Shown one piece after another: positions 50,467 to 58,802 of a stretch of DNA of 64,000 nt (position 1 is the stretch's first letter; each line of letters starts with the position of its first letter). Source of the stretch: Pyxidicoccus caerfyrddinensis (lineage in GTDB: Bacteria > Myxococcota > Myxococcia > Myxococcales > Myxococcaceae). Below the pieces are notes generated by a model, which saw only the letters and a program-made list of their open reading frames with translations, was not told where the DNA came from and searched no databases. Location of the stretch: positions 744,001 through 808,000 of the forward strand of contig NZ_JAAIYA010000002.1 in NCBI RefSeq assembly GCF_010894405.1, read 5' to 3'. Both the position numbers and the translations under genes were made by a program.

Positions 50467-50685
50467 TCACCCGTTCGAGAGAAGGCGGGCGAGCCAGCAG
50501 GGTGGCGCCAGTCCGTCCGGAGTACCGGCCGTCTTCTTCCCGGACGCGCGCCGCAGCACCTGCCGCCGCAGCGCACCGGGCGCGTGGGGCCGGATGGCTC
50601 GCGGCCCCGCGGGCTTGTTGCGCGCCGGAAACTCCCGGCGCGTCTGTCTGGGACGGGCTGCCCTCATCATGATGCTGCTCCTCAT
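50467..50685 (-). CDS. Possible small basic protein
   Basis: A 72-codon frame starting MRSSIMMRAARPRQ, rich in Arg and Lys, with high G/C at third positions as in the neighbours. No good ribosome-binding site is visible and no family is recognised. It covers most of the 309-nt gap 50400-50708 between two minus-strand genes, which otherwise shows nothing. It could equally be non-coding. Confidence 0.3.
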   Translation of the reverse strand: MRSSIMMRAARPRQTRREFPARNKPAGPRAIRPHAPGALRRQVLRRASGKKTAGTPDGLAPPCWLARLLSNG

Positions 50686-50708
50686 GTGGGCGCCCGCCAG
50701 GCCTCTAT

Positions 50709-51125
50709 TTAGAGGCGGCCGGCGTTGGCCCACTCAATCATCCGCTCCGCCAGCTCCTCGGCGTTGCGGCGCAGGTGCGCGAGCTGCAGCACCTGGTCAT
50801 CCGTACGGGCCAGTGCGATGCGCAGGGCCAGCGTGTCCGCGAAGCGGACCACCTGCGCGATGCTGATGCAGGCCCGGTCCTCCGACGCCCCCGCGAAGCG
50901 GGCGACCTCCGCGTCCACCGTGAAGCCCTCCGCCACCAGCGCCTGCACCAACGCGCCCCGCGCCACCGGTGTCTCGTACTCCCCCGGGTTGCGAAGCTGC
51001 CGACGCCACGATTGCGCCTCCCACCGCTTGCGCGCGGGGTCCCTCGAGACCCGTTGCGTCAACGGCTGCGCGCTCGTCATCCCCACCACGCCGGTCATCA
51101 CCGGCGACCAGATGTTCATCTCCAT
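50709..51125 (-). CDS. Conserved hypothetical protein
   Basis: A 138-residue helical soluble protein starting MEMNIWSPVMTGVVGM. GAGAGGGG sits 6 nt upstream of the ATG at 51125. The C-terminal part (TLALRIALARTDDQVLQLAHLRRNAEEL) is a long helix or coiled coil. No recognised domain. It diverges from the methionine S-methyltransferase gene with 227 nt between starts. Confidence 0.6.
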   Translation of the reverse strand: MEMNIWSPVMTGVVGMTSAQPLTQRVSRDPARKRWEAQSWRRQLRNPGEYETPVARGALVQALVAEGFTVDAEVARFAGASEDRACISIAQVVRFADTLALRIALARTDDQVLQLAHLRRNAEELAERMIEWANAGRL

Positions 51126-51352
51126 CACTGCCCCCTCTCCACTACGGGGTTCCATCCACAGGCATGAGCGACATCGATGTTGCTTCGTCAGTCCCGCGCG
51201 CCGGACTGCTCACCCCTTATTACGGCCATGCCTTGAATTCTTGACTCGCCCCCGGGCGCCAACCTGTTGCGTCGGGGCGCCATGATGCTCGTGGACAGGG
51301 GATGGGTGTCGTCGTTGACAGGGCCCTGGTCCCCCGGGACAGTCCGCGCGCC

Positions 51353-54300
51353 ATGGCCACCTACCCCGCCTCACCTCGTGACGCCTTCCACCTGCTGCGC
51401 GCGCTGTCCGAGGACCTGTCGCACCCGGACCGACGTCCCCGCGCGCTGACGGAATTGCGCGAGCTGGCTGACGCCGCCCGCAACCGGCCGGAGACGGCGC
51501 CGCTGCGGCTGGTGACGGTGACGGTGGTGGTGGGCGCATCACAGGAGCGGCTGGAGCTGTTCCTGCTGCCGTCCATCTTCGCTCCCGAGGCGTGGGCCTA
51601 CACGTTCATGGAGGGCCTCATGAGCGTGCCGCTGGACGAGTACGCGGGAAAGCGGCTGGTGGAAGTAGGGGCGGGCTCGGGGTGGATTTGCATCGCGCTC
51701 GCGAAGTTCACCCGGCTGGCGCACGTGCACGGCGCGGACCTCAACCCGCACTCGCCGGTGGTGGCGCGGTGCAACGCGTGGCTCAACGGCGACGAGGCGC
51801 TGGTGTCGCGCCTGTCCTTCGGGGAGAGCGACTTGTTGCGCGGCATACCCTCGGAGGCCCCGTGGGACTTCGTGGTGGGCTGCATCCCCCAGGTGCTGCG
51901 CGGTGAGGAGCAGGAATTGCCGGCCGAGCTGTCCCAGGCCGACGAGCAGGCGCTGTACGACCTGTCCAACTACTGCACGCTGCAGAACGTCTACGAGGAC
52001 CACTTCGGGCTGGGGCTCATCGCGCGGCTGTTGGATGAAGCACCGGAGCGCCTGGCGCCGGGAGGGCGGCTGCTCCTCAACCTCGCGGGCCGGCCGGGGC
52101 GTCCCATCATCCAGCGCATGCTGACCCGGCGCGGCTTCACGCCGAAAGTCCGCGTGGCGCGGCGGGTGATGCAGGCGGCTGACACGGACATCCGCCCCCT
52201 GGTGGCGCTGGAGCAGCGCACCGGGCGCGAGTTCGAGTTCTTCATGGAGGCCCGCAGCCCGGAGCCGCTGCGCGCGGCCACGGCGCTGGGCTGGCTGCAG
52301 GCGGGCCACCCGGTGTGGCACGAGGTGGCGGTGTGGGAAGCGCAGCTCGCGCTGCCGCGCGAGACGCTGGCCCTGCGCGCGGCCCTGCGTGAGCTGGGCG
52401 CCGCTTCCCTGCAGGAGGAGTTGGATTTGGGCGCGGCGTCGGCGGAGCAGCTCGGCTTCGTGGCGGAGCTGGCGGCGCGGCTGGCACGCGGGCCGCTGAT
52501 GCCATACGCGCACGAGGCGGGGGACATGTCCTTCCGCCGCCGCGTGGTGCGCTACCTGGACCGGTACTTCGGCCTGCACCTGGCGGAGGAGGAGCTGTTC
52601 GTCGCGCCCGAGCGGGAGCAGGCCGTCTATTCGCTGCTGATGGCCACCTGCGACGCGGGCGACGAGGTGCTGGTGTCGCGCAACCTGCAGCCGCTGTACG
52701 CGCGAGCGCTGGAGAAGGCGGGCGTGCGCACCACGGTGACGCACACCACGCTGGAGGAGGTCCGCCAGCTGCTGACGGCCTTCGACGTGAAGCTGGTGCT
52801 GCTGACGGTGGAGCCGGGCGAGCGCACCAACCTGGCGGTGCTGCGCGACATCCTCGCGGAGACGGCGCGGCGGGGCATCTGGGTGGTGCTGGACGAGAGC
52901 GCCTTCTTCAACATCACCGGCGCGGTGGAGCCCCACACGCTCTTCGAGTTCCTCGCACGCGAGCCGTACTCGCCGAACCTCGTGGTGCTCTACGGCCTCA
53001 TCAAGAACGCGGTGTGGCCGGACCTGGAGCTGACGCTGCTGTTGCCCGTGCCGGAACCCCTGCGCGCGGACCTGGAGGTGGCGGCGGAGGTGACGTACTC
53101 GCGCATCAGCACGCTGGCCGAGTGGTTCTATGAGCGCACCTTCGCGGACCTGCTGTCCTTCCGCATCTCCTTCACGGAGCCGGAGGCCCCCGCGGCCCGC
53201 AAGGCCCCGGCGGTGCCGCTGCCTCGCTCGAAGCGCATCGCGAAGCTCGCGGGCTTTCCCGCCTTCGCGCCGAAGGTGTTCCGCGAGGACGACCCGGACC
53301 TGGTGCGCCTGGACTACGGAGAGAACGAGGGGCCGCTGCCCGCGCCGCTGGTGGAGGGGCTCCTCGCCGCGGGCACCGCGCCGCGCGACTCGGGTACGCA
53401 GACGGGGTTGACGGAGGCGGTGGCCGCCTTCCTGCTGGAGTCGCGCGCAGCGCGCTACGCCCCGGAGGACCTGGCGGTGGCGCCCGGCGTCTGGCCGCTC
53501 ATCCACCACCTGGGCGTGGCGCTGCGCCGGAGGCTGGGGCGCGCGCCGCGCGTGTTCCTCGCCACGCCGTGCTACGGCGTGCTGCCTCCTACCTTCGTGT
53601 CCGCCGGATGCGACGTGGAGCTGGGTCCGCTGTCCGGCCTGCTCTCGCGGCGGGGGCAGGGTGGTGCGGCCCCGGATGCCGTCGTCGTCTCCCAACCGTC
53701 CAACCCCACTGGTGCCTACCTCACGCAGGAGGAGCTGGTGGCGCTGGCCACCTATGTGGTGGAGCAACGCTGCCTGCTGGTGTCGGACGAAATCTTCGGC
53801 CTGGTCAACCTCACCAGCCCCACGGCGGAGACGGTGCACAGCCCGGTGACGCTGGAGGGCGCGGTGCCCGGCGTGGGCGCGCGCACGGTGCTGCTGGGCG
53901 GACTGTCCAAGGAGTTCGCGGCGGGCGGCCTGCGCGTGGGCTGGCTGGCCACGCGAGACAGGGCCCTGGCCGCGGCGGTGCGTGACAGCGGCCCGGGCGT
54001 GCTGCACCTGGTGACGGCGCGCGCCGCGGCTTACCTGTACGCAGCCTATGCCCGCAGCCCGGACGGGCAGCTCCTCTATCCGTCACGGCACCGCGCGCTG
54101 CGCGCCTTCCTGACGAAGATGCGCCGGGAGCTGGCGGAGAAGCGCGAGCTGCTGGCGCAGGCGCTGCCGGGCGATGGGCGCTCGGATGCGAGCGACGCGG
54201 GCGGCCTCTTCCTGGCGCCCCGGGTGACGGCGTGGCTGGGCCGCGAGGTGGACGGCGAGCGCCTCACACCGGACAACCTGCCCGCGCTCGTCTATGCGCA

Positions 54301-54445
54301 CACCCACGTGGTGCTCAACGGCGGGCCGTGGTGCGGAGACCCGGAGCGCGTCCGCGCGGTATTCTCCATTCCCCGCGAGAAGCTGCTGAAGGCCCGCGAG
54401 CGGCTGCTGGCCTTCGGCGCGAAGCTGCGCGCCACCCAGCCGTGA
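51353..54445 (+). CDS. Plant-type methionine S-methyltransferase (methyltransferase-aminotransferase fusion)
   Basis: A 1030-residue fusion. Residues 70-300 form a SAM methyltransferase (VEVGAGSGW, 103-111). Its later segments match plant methionine S-methyltransferase: GCIPQVL, LSNYC, EDHFGLGLIAR, RVMQAADTDI and FEFFME. Residues 400-680 look like a first, diverged aminotransferase-like module (K551 in LIKNAVW). Residues 700-1025 are a full fold type I PLP aminotransferase module, with SQPSNPTGAY and the PLP lysine K853 in LSKEFAAGGLRVGW. Plant MMT (about 1080 residues) makes S-methylmethionine and has the same order. The bacterial MmtN enzymes are short and lack the second part. The start is the ATG at 51353; an alternative at 51302 adds 17 residues. 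Confidence 0.85.
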   Translation: MATYPASPRDAFHLLRALSEDLSHPDRRPRALTELRELADAARNRPETAPLRLVTVTVVVGASQERLELFLLPSIFAPEAWAYTFMEGLMSVPLDEYAGKRLVEVGAGSGWICIALAKFTRLAHVHGADLNPHSPVVARCNAWLNGDEALVSRLSFGESDLLRGIPSEAPWDFVVGCIPQVLRGEEQELPAELSQADEQALYDLSNYCTLQNVYEDHFGLGLIARLLDEAPERLAPGGRLLLNLAGRPGRPIIQRMLTRRGFTPKVRVARRVMQAADTDIRPLVALEQRTGREFEFFMEARSPEPLRAATALGWLQAGHPVWHEVAVWEAQLALPRETLALRAALRELGAASLQEELDLGAASAEQLGFVAELAARLARGPLMPYAHEAGDMSFRRRVVRYLDRYFGLHLAEEELFVAPEREQAVYSLLMATCDAGDEVLVSRNLQPLYARALEKAGVRTTVTHTTLEEVRQLLTAFDVKLVLLTVEPGERTNLAVLRDILAETARRGIWVVLDESAFFNITGAVEPHTLFEFLAREPYSPNLVVLYGLIKNAVWPDLELTLLLPVPEPLRADLEVAAEVTYSRISTLAEWFYERTFADLLSFRISFTEPEAPAARKAPAVPLPRSKRIAKLAGFPAFAPKVFREDDPDLVRLDYGENEGPLPAPLVEGLLAAGTAPRDSGTQTGLTEAVAAFLLESRAARYAPEDLAVAPGVWPLIHHLGVALRRRLGRAPRVFLATPCYGVLPPTFVSAGCDVELGPLSGLLSRRGQGGAAPDAVVVSQPSNPTGAYLTQEELVALATYVVEQRCLLVSDEIFGLVNLTSPTAETVHSPVTLEGAVPGVGARTVLLGGLSKEFAAGGLRVGWLATRDRALAAAVRDSGPGVLHLVTARAAAYLYAAYARSPDGQLLYPSRHRALRAFLTKMRRELAEKRELLAQALPGDGRSDASDAGGLFLAPRVTAWLGREVDGERLTPDNLPALVYAHTHVVLNGGPWCGDPERVRAVFSIPREKLLKARERLLAFGAKLRATQP

Positions 54446-54596
54446 CTCAGGGCGGAGGGCCTGTTCACACGGGGACAGTCATCCTGCCCCCTCGCTCGAT
54501 GGGCCTGGGCTGGTAAGTCCCGCATGGTAGGAAATCCCGGTGCCAGGACCGGCCGGGGTTTGTGGCTCGAAACATCCAAGCATCCGGGGGGATGCC

Positions 54597-55595
54597 ATGC
54601 CGAATCTGCTCGACCTGCCTCGACAGGCATTGATGGACCTGCGTTCACGCCTGAGCCATCTGCCATTGGTGTCCCAGTTCCCGTTGCGGAACGTGACGCC
54701 GGACTTCCTGTCCCTCTCCAGCCCCGCGCCGCAGGACCACGCGCTGGCGGACCCGGAGCGGGTGGACGTCTGGCAGAAGGCGTGTGAGCGGTACGTGCGG
54801 CCCGGGCAGGTGGTGATGGACGCGTGCACCGGCACGGGGCTGCGTACCTTCCTCGCGGCCAGCCGCCATCCGAAGAAGCTGTACGCGGTGGACGGCTCGC
54901 GGCTGCTGGACACGGCGCAGTGGGTGGCGCGGCGCAACGGGCTGGAGCACATCGACTTCGTGCGCTCGCACCCGTGGCAGTACCACCCGCCGGAGAAGGT
55001 GGACGTGCTGCTGCACGAGCTCCTGGGCGACGCCCTCTTCGACGCGGGACTGGTGCCGAGGATGCTGGATTTGCGCACGCGGATGCTGAAGCCGGGCGGG
55101 CGCATCCTCCCCAACCGCTTCGAGGTCTTCGTGGAGCCGGTGCAGCTTCGCGACGAGGCCTGCATCCCCTTCATCTGGAGCCAGCGCTTCCCCAGCGTGG
55201 ACTACAGCTGCCTGCAGACGCTGCGCGAGGCGATGAACCCGTCCTACTTCACGCGCGTCATCCGCTCGTATGAAGTGGACCACCTCTTGTGCGACCCGGA
55301 GCCCGCCTTCGCCTTCGATTTGGAGACGATGGCCGCGGACGGCCTGCCGCACCGCGTGCGCTTCGAGCGGCCGGTGGTGGACGAGGGCCGGGTGGATGGC
55401 TTCTGCCTCTTCTACAAGGTGGCCTTCGACGCGGAGCTGTCCTTCACCGTGTCGCCGCTGCGCGGGCAGAACCACGCGGGCATGACGCTGCTCCGCGTGG
55501 ACTCGCGCGAGTTCGAGCGCTTCGACACGCTCTCCTTCGAGCTGGAGTTGGTGGACCCGAGCGACGTGCGCACCTGGCGCTGGCAGTTCACCTGA
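54597..55595 (+). CDS. PRMT-like SAM-dependent methyltransferase
   Basis: A 332-residue protein resembling protein arginine methyltransferases. Motif I is VVMDACTGTGLRTF, post-I is KLYAVDGS, and the double-E-like segment is DVLLHELLGDALFD. The C-terminal half is a beta barrel (LSFELELVDPSDVRTW). Only one of the two PRMT glutamates is clear, so arginine methylation is not certain. GGGGGG lies 5 nt upstream of the ATG. It sits 151 nt after the methionine S-methyltransferase gene on the same strand. Confidence 0.75.
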   Translation: MPNLLDLPRQALMDLRSRLSHLPLVSQFPLRNVTPDFLSLSSPAPQDHALADPERVDVWQKACERYVRPGQVVMDACTGTGLRTFLAASRHPKKLYAVDGSRLLDTAQWVARRNGLEHIDFVRSHPWQYHPPEKVDVLLHELLGDALFDAGLVPRMLDLRTRMLKPGGRILPNRFEVFVEPVQLRDEACIPFIWSQRFPSVDYSCLQTLREAMNPSYFTRVIRSYEVDHLLCDPEPAFAFDLETMAADGLPHRVRFERPVVDEGRVDGFCLFYKVAFDAELSFTVSPLRGQNHAGMTLLRVDSREFERFDTLSFELELVDPSDVRTWRWQFT

Positions 55596-55680
55596 GGGCA
55601 TTCCCAGTGCTCGCGGGTGGACAGCCCGTGAGGCCCGAGGCTGAGCGCGGGGAGGGGCGTGGCTAGCTTGCACGGCAGGC

Positions 55681-56490
55681 ATGCCCTCTTCCCGAGTCCT
55701 CCTCGTCGTCGTGTCCCTGTCGCTGGGCGTCGCGGTGCAGGCCGCCGCCCAGACGACCTCCGAGCGCCCGCGCACCATGGCCGGTGTGTGCGGCGCCACC
55801 AACTGGGCGTGCGTGGCCGAGTGCATCGACGCCGAGTGCGTGGACCGGTGCCTGCGCCAGGACTGCGAGAAGGCGCTGGCGCGGCTCAAGCTGTGTACGG
55901 AGAAGGCGGGCTGCGCGCCGGACGACACGCAGTGCGCGAAGCGCACCTGTGGCAACACCTGCCAGCGCTCCTTCGAACCGGCCCCGCCGAGTCCGGAGAA
56001 GGAGAAGGCGGACCCGTGCCAGGGGCTGCCCGCTTCCGCCGCGAAGCTTCCCGAGGAGCTGGTGGGCACCTGGACGCTGTCCGCCGCCAGCCTGCCGGAG
56101 GAGCTGGACGGCGGGCCCGAGCGAATCGAGGCGCAGCCGCGCGCGGACTACGAGCGCTCGCTGCAGGTGACGCCCGGCGGCTGCTTCATCCTGCGCACGT
56201 CGCTGGAGGAGGCGACGCTGGGGCGGGGCAATGAGTTGGTGGTCCGTGCCTGGGGCACGGTGGAGCTGTCCGGCAAGGACCGGGTGACGCTGCGCACGAA
56301 GGACGGGCAGGCGGTGGGCCCGGTCTGCGGCGACAAGCGCGTCATCCCCCTCACCCGCAAGAAGCTGAAGTTCCGCGGCGGCACGTACCGCTGGGACATC
56401 GAGGATGAGGTCCTCACACTGATGGTGGATGACGCCAGCAAGCAGACCTTCCAGTTCGACCGCAGGCCCCCGGAGCCGGAGAAGAAGTAG
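55681..56490 (+). CDS. Exported Cys-rich protein, unknown
   Basis: A 269-residue protein with a signal peptide (MPSSRVLLVVVSLSLGVAVQAAAQ). Residues 35-105 carry 11 cysteines in CxxxC-type spacings (WACVAECIDAECVDRC). Residues 125-260 form a beta-rich, lipocalin-like half (ELVGTWTLSA, then strands). No family recognised. Followed after 61 nt by a membrane zinc-finger gene. Confidence 0.65.
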   Translation: MPSSRVLLVVVSLSLGVAVQAAAQTTSERPRTMAGVCGATNWACVAECIDAECVDRCLRQDCEKALARLKLCTEKAGCAPDDTQCAKRTCGNTCQRSFEPAPPSPEKEKADPCQGLPASAAKLPEELVGTWTLSAASLPEELDGGPERIEAQPRADYERSLQVTPGGCFILRTSLEEATLGRGNELVVRAWGTVELSGKDRVTLRTKDGQAVGPVCGDKRVIPLTRKKLKFRGGTYRWDIEDEVLTLMVDDASKQTFQFDRRPPEPEKK

Positions 56491-56551
56491 GGGGACGCGG
56501 AAGGGCCGTGGGTTGTGCGAAGCTCTCGTGACTCTCTGGAGGGGGGAAACG

Positions 56552-57346
56552 ATGAACGCACAACCGCTGTCCAACACGCCCGACGCCGAAGGAAGCCGCT
56601 GTAACGCCCACCCGGACCATCCCGCTCTGGGGACGTGTGCCCGGTGTGGCACCTTCTACTGCGAGCAGGACCGCTGGGTGGTGAATGGGAAGACCTACTG
56701 CGAGGCGTGCTCCGTCCGCCCGGAGGTGGACTACCTGGAGGGCTTCCGGCTGAAGTACTGGGGCAAGCGCGACGCCTGGTCCTGGCTCGTGGGCTTCGGC
56801 GCGGTGGTCAACGTCATCAGCGGCCTCGCCATCTTCGCGTCGGGGGAGCCCTCGGTGATGCCCGTCGGGCTCTTCGGACTCCTGGCGGGTGTGGTGGGAG
56901 CCTGCTTCTGGCTGGGCATCCCGTGGGCTCGCACGGCGCTCATTGGCGTGCCCATCGGCTCCATGGTGGTGGGGATGCTGACGGGGGACCCGACGTCGGT
57001 AGGCCGCGGCATCGTCCCATTGCTCGTCACCATCGCCATCTACAGAGACACCCGTAACAAGCTGTTCTTCAAGCTGGAGGTTTCTCCCGAGGCGCTGAAG
57101 AAGGCGTGGGACCTCTACATGAACAACACGATGGCGCGCGCGGGCGTCATGCTGGGCGTGCTGAGCTTCGCTCCGGGCGTCGGCGTCCTCGCGCTCATCT
57201 GCTCCATCATCGGGTTGAGGCGGGTGGACCCGAATGCGACGCCTCCCATCGGCAGGAAGGGGCAGGCCATCGCGGGCATCATCCTGGGCGCGCTGGGCAC
57301 GCTGGCCTGGGGTGCCTTCGCGTTGAGCATGATGTTCAATCAATGA
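56552..57346 (+). CDS. Membrane protein with N-terminal zinc finger and DUF4190-like C-terminus
   Basis: A 264-residue protein. Residues 15-50 form a B-box-like zinc site (C-x2-H, CARCGTFYC, YCEAC). Residues 70-160 hold three to four membrane helices. Residues 195-262 hold two more helices separated by RRVDPNATPPIGRKGQAIAG, the DUF4190 arrangement. GGAGGGGG is placed upstream of the ATG at 56552. Related proteins are common in myxobacteria; function unknown. Confidence 0.75.
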   Translation: MNAQPLSNTPDAEGSRCNAHPDHPALGTCARCGTFYCEQDRWVVNGKTYCEACSVRPEVDYLEGFRLKYWGKRDAWSWLVGFGAVVNVISGLAIFASGEPSVMPVGLFGLLAGVVGACFWLGIPWARTALIGVPIGSMVVGMLTGDPTSVGRGIVPLLVTIAIYRDTRNKLFFKLEVSPEALKKAWDLYMNNTMARAGVMLGVLSFAPGVGVLALICSIIGLRRVDPNATPPIGRKGQAIAGIILGALGTLAWGAFALSMMFNQ

Positions 57347-57358
57347 GTCCATGAGCAG

Positions 57359-57384
57359 GCCGGCCGGGAGGGCTTCCGGCCGGC
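57359..57384 (+). terminator. Stem-loop after the zinc-finger membrane gene
   Basis: GCCGGCCGG and CCGGCCGGC form a 9-bp stem with an 8-nt loop, 12 nt past the stop at 57346. There is no T tract. Confidence 0.45.
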
Positions 57385-57406
57385 ACACCCGGAGGGACGT
57401 GGAGCC

Positions 57407-58792
57407 ATGGCGGCGCAGGAGCGGATGGCGAGCGTGGATGCGCTGTGGTTCCACATGGAGGAACCCGCCAACCTGATGATGATTACCGCCGTGCTCTGGT
57501 TCGAGGGCCGGCTGGACTTCGAGCGGCTCCGGGCGGTGGTGCGTGAGCGACTGGTGGAGCGCTACCCGCGCTTCCGCCAGCGCGTGGTGCTGGGGCGGCT
57601 GGCCGTCCCGCACTGGGAGGACATGTTCGAGCTGGACCTGGACGCGCACCTGTCGCGCCTGACGGTGCCGGCGCCGGGAGACCGCGCCGCGCTGGAGACG
57701 CTGGTGGGGCAGTGGATGAGCACGCCCCTGGAGCGCTCCCGGCCGCTGTGGCAATTCCACGTGCTGGAGGGGGCGGATGGCGGAGACGTGCTGCTGTGCC
57801 GTCTGCACCACTGCCTCGCGGATGGGATTGCGCTGGCGCGGGTGCTGCTGACGCTCACCGACGCGGAGGGCGCGGAGGAGGGCGTGGCGGCGGAGCTGCG
57901 CGAGCCGCGGCGTGCGCCGTCGAGCGGGCTGGCGCGGTGGATGCGCGGGGCGCGGGCGGTGGCGAGCACGGCGCGGACGGTGCTGAAGAAGGGCGCGGAG
58001 CTGGCGGCGGAGCCCATCCTCGCGGGAGACCTGGTGCGCCAGGGGGCCCGGGGGGCGGCGGCGCTGGGGAAGCTCCTGGTGATGCCGCCGGACCCGCACA
58101 CGCCGCTGCGCGGGCCGCTGGGGACGGAGAAGCGCGCGGCGTGGTCTGACCCGGTGCCGCTGGAACAGGTGAAGGCAGTGGGCCGGGCGCTGGGCGGCAC
58201 GGTGAACGACGTGCTGTTGACGGCGGTGACGGGCGCGCTGCGGCGCTATCTGGAAGCGCGCGAGGTGCCGCCGGAGGACGTCCATGCGCTGGTGCCGGTG
58301 AATCTGCGGCCGCTGGACGAGCCGGTGCCTCGCGAGCTGGGCAACCGCTTCGGGGTGGTGTTCCTGCGCCTGCCCGTGCACCTCGGCGAGCCGCACCGGC
58401 GCCTGCGCGAGTTGGCCCGGCGGATGGGGCAGGTGAAGCAGTCACCGGAGGCGGTGTTGACGTTCGGCGCGCTGGAGGTGCTGGGGTATGCGCCCGCGGC
58501 GGTGGAGCGGGCGATGGTGGACGCCTTCGGCTCCAGGGCCACGCTGGTGGCCACCAACGTCCCCGGCCCGCGCGAGGCGGTGTCCGTCGCGGGCACGAAG
58601 CTGGGCGGGCTCACGTTCTGGGTGCCGCAGGCCGGACACCTGGGCCTGGGGGTGAGCCTCTTCAGCTACGCGGGGCAGGTGACGGTGGGCGTGGCCTCGG
58701 ACGCGGGCCGGATGCCGGACCCGCATGCGCTCATCCGCGCGTTCCATGACGAGATGGAGGCGCTGGCGAAGGCGACTCCGACTCCGGCTTGA
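57407..58792 (+). CDS. Wax ester synthase/diacylglycerol acyltransferase (WS/DGAT)
   Basis: A 461-residue acyltransferase that esterifies diacylglycerol or fatty alcohol with acyl-CoA. The catalytic HHxxxDG is present as HHCLADG (H134, H135, D139, G140). Other marks are the start DALWFHMEEP, the C-terminal half domain with NVPGPRE, and the segment GTVNDVLLTAVTGALRRYL. Length is standard. It fits the lipid-body formation known in myxobacteria. The gene appears single and converges on the NtrC gene. Confidence 0.93.
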   Translation: MAAQERMASVDALWFHMEEPANLMMITAVLWFEGRLDFERLRAVVRERLVERYPRFRQRVVLGRLAVPHWEDMFELDLDAHLSRLTVPAPGDRAALETLVGQWMSTPLERSRPLWQFHVLEGADGGDVLLCRLHHCLADGIALARVLLTLTDAEGAEEGVAAELREPRRAPSSGLARWMRGARAVASTARTVLKKGAELAAEPILAGDLVRQGARGAAALGKLLVMPPDPHTPLRGPLGTEKRAAWSDPVPLEQVKAVGRALGGTVNDVLLTAVTGALRRYLEAREVPPEDVHALVPVNLRPLDEPVPRELGNRFGVVFLRLPVHLGEPHRRLRELARRMGQVKQSPEAVLTFGALEVLGYAPAAVERAMVDAFGSRATLVATNVPGPREAVSVAGTKLGGLTFWVPQAGHLGLGVSLFSYAGQVTVGVASDAGRMPDPHALIRAFHDEMEALAKATPTPA

Positions 58793-58802
58793 AGGCGTGG
58801 GC

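Noticed and set aside
51126-51352. TTGACT and TAATAA boxes in the gap before the methionine S-methyltransferase gene
   Set aside because: No partner box lies at a workable distance, so no promoter is called.
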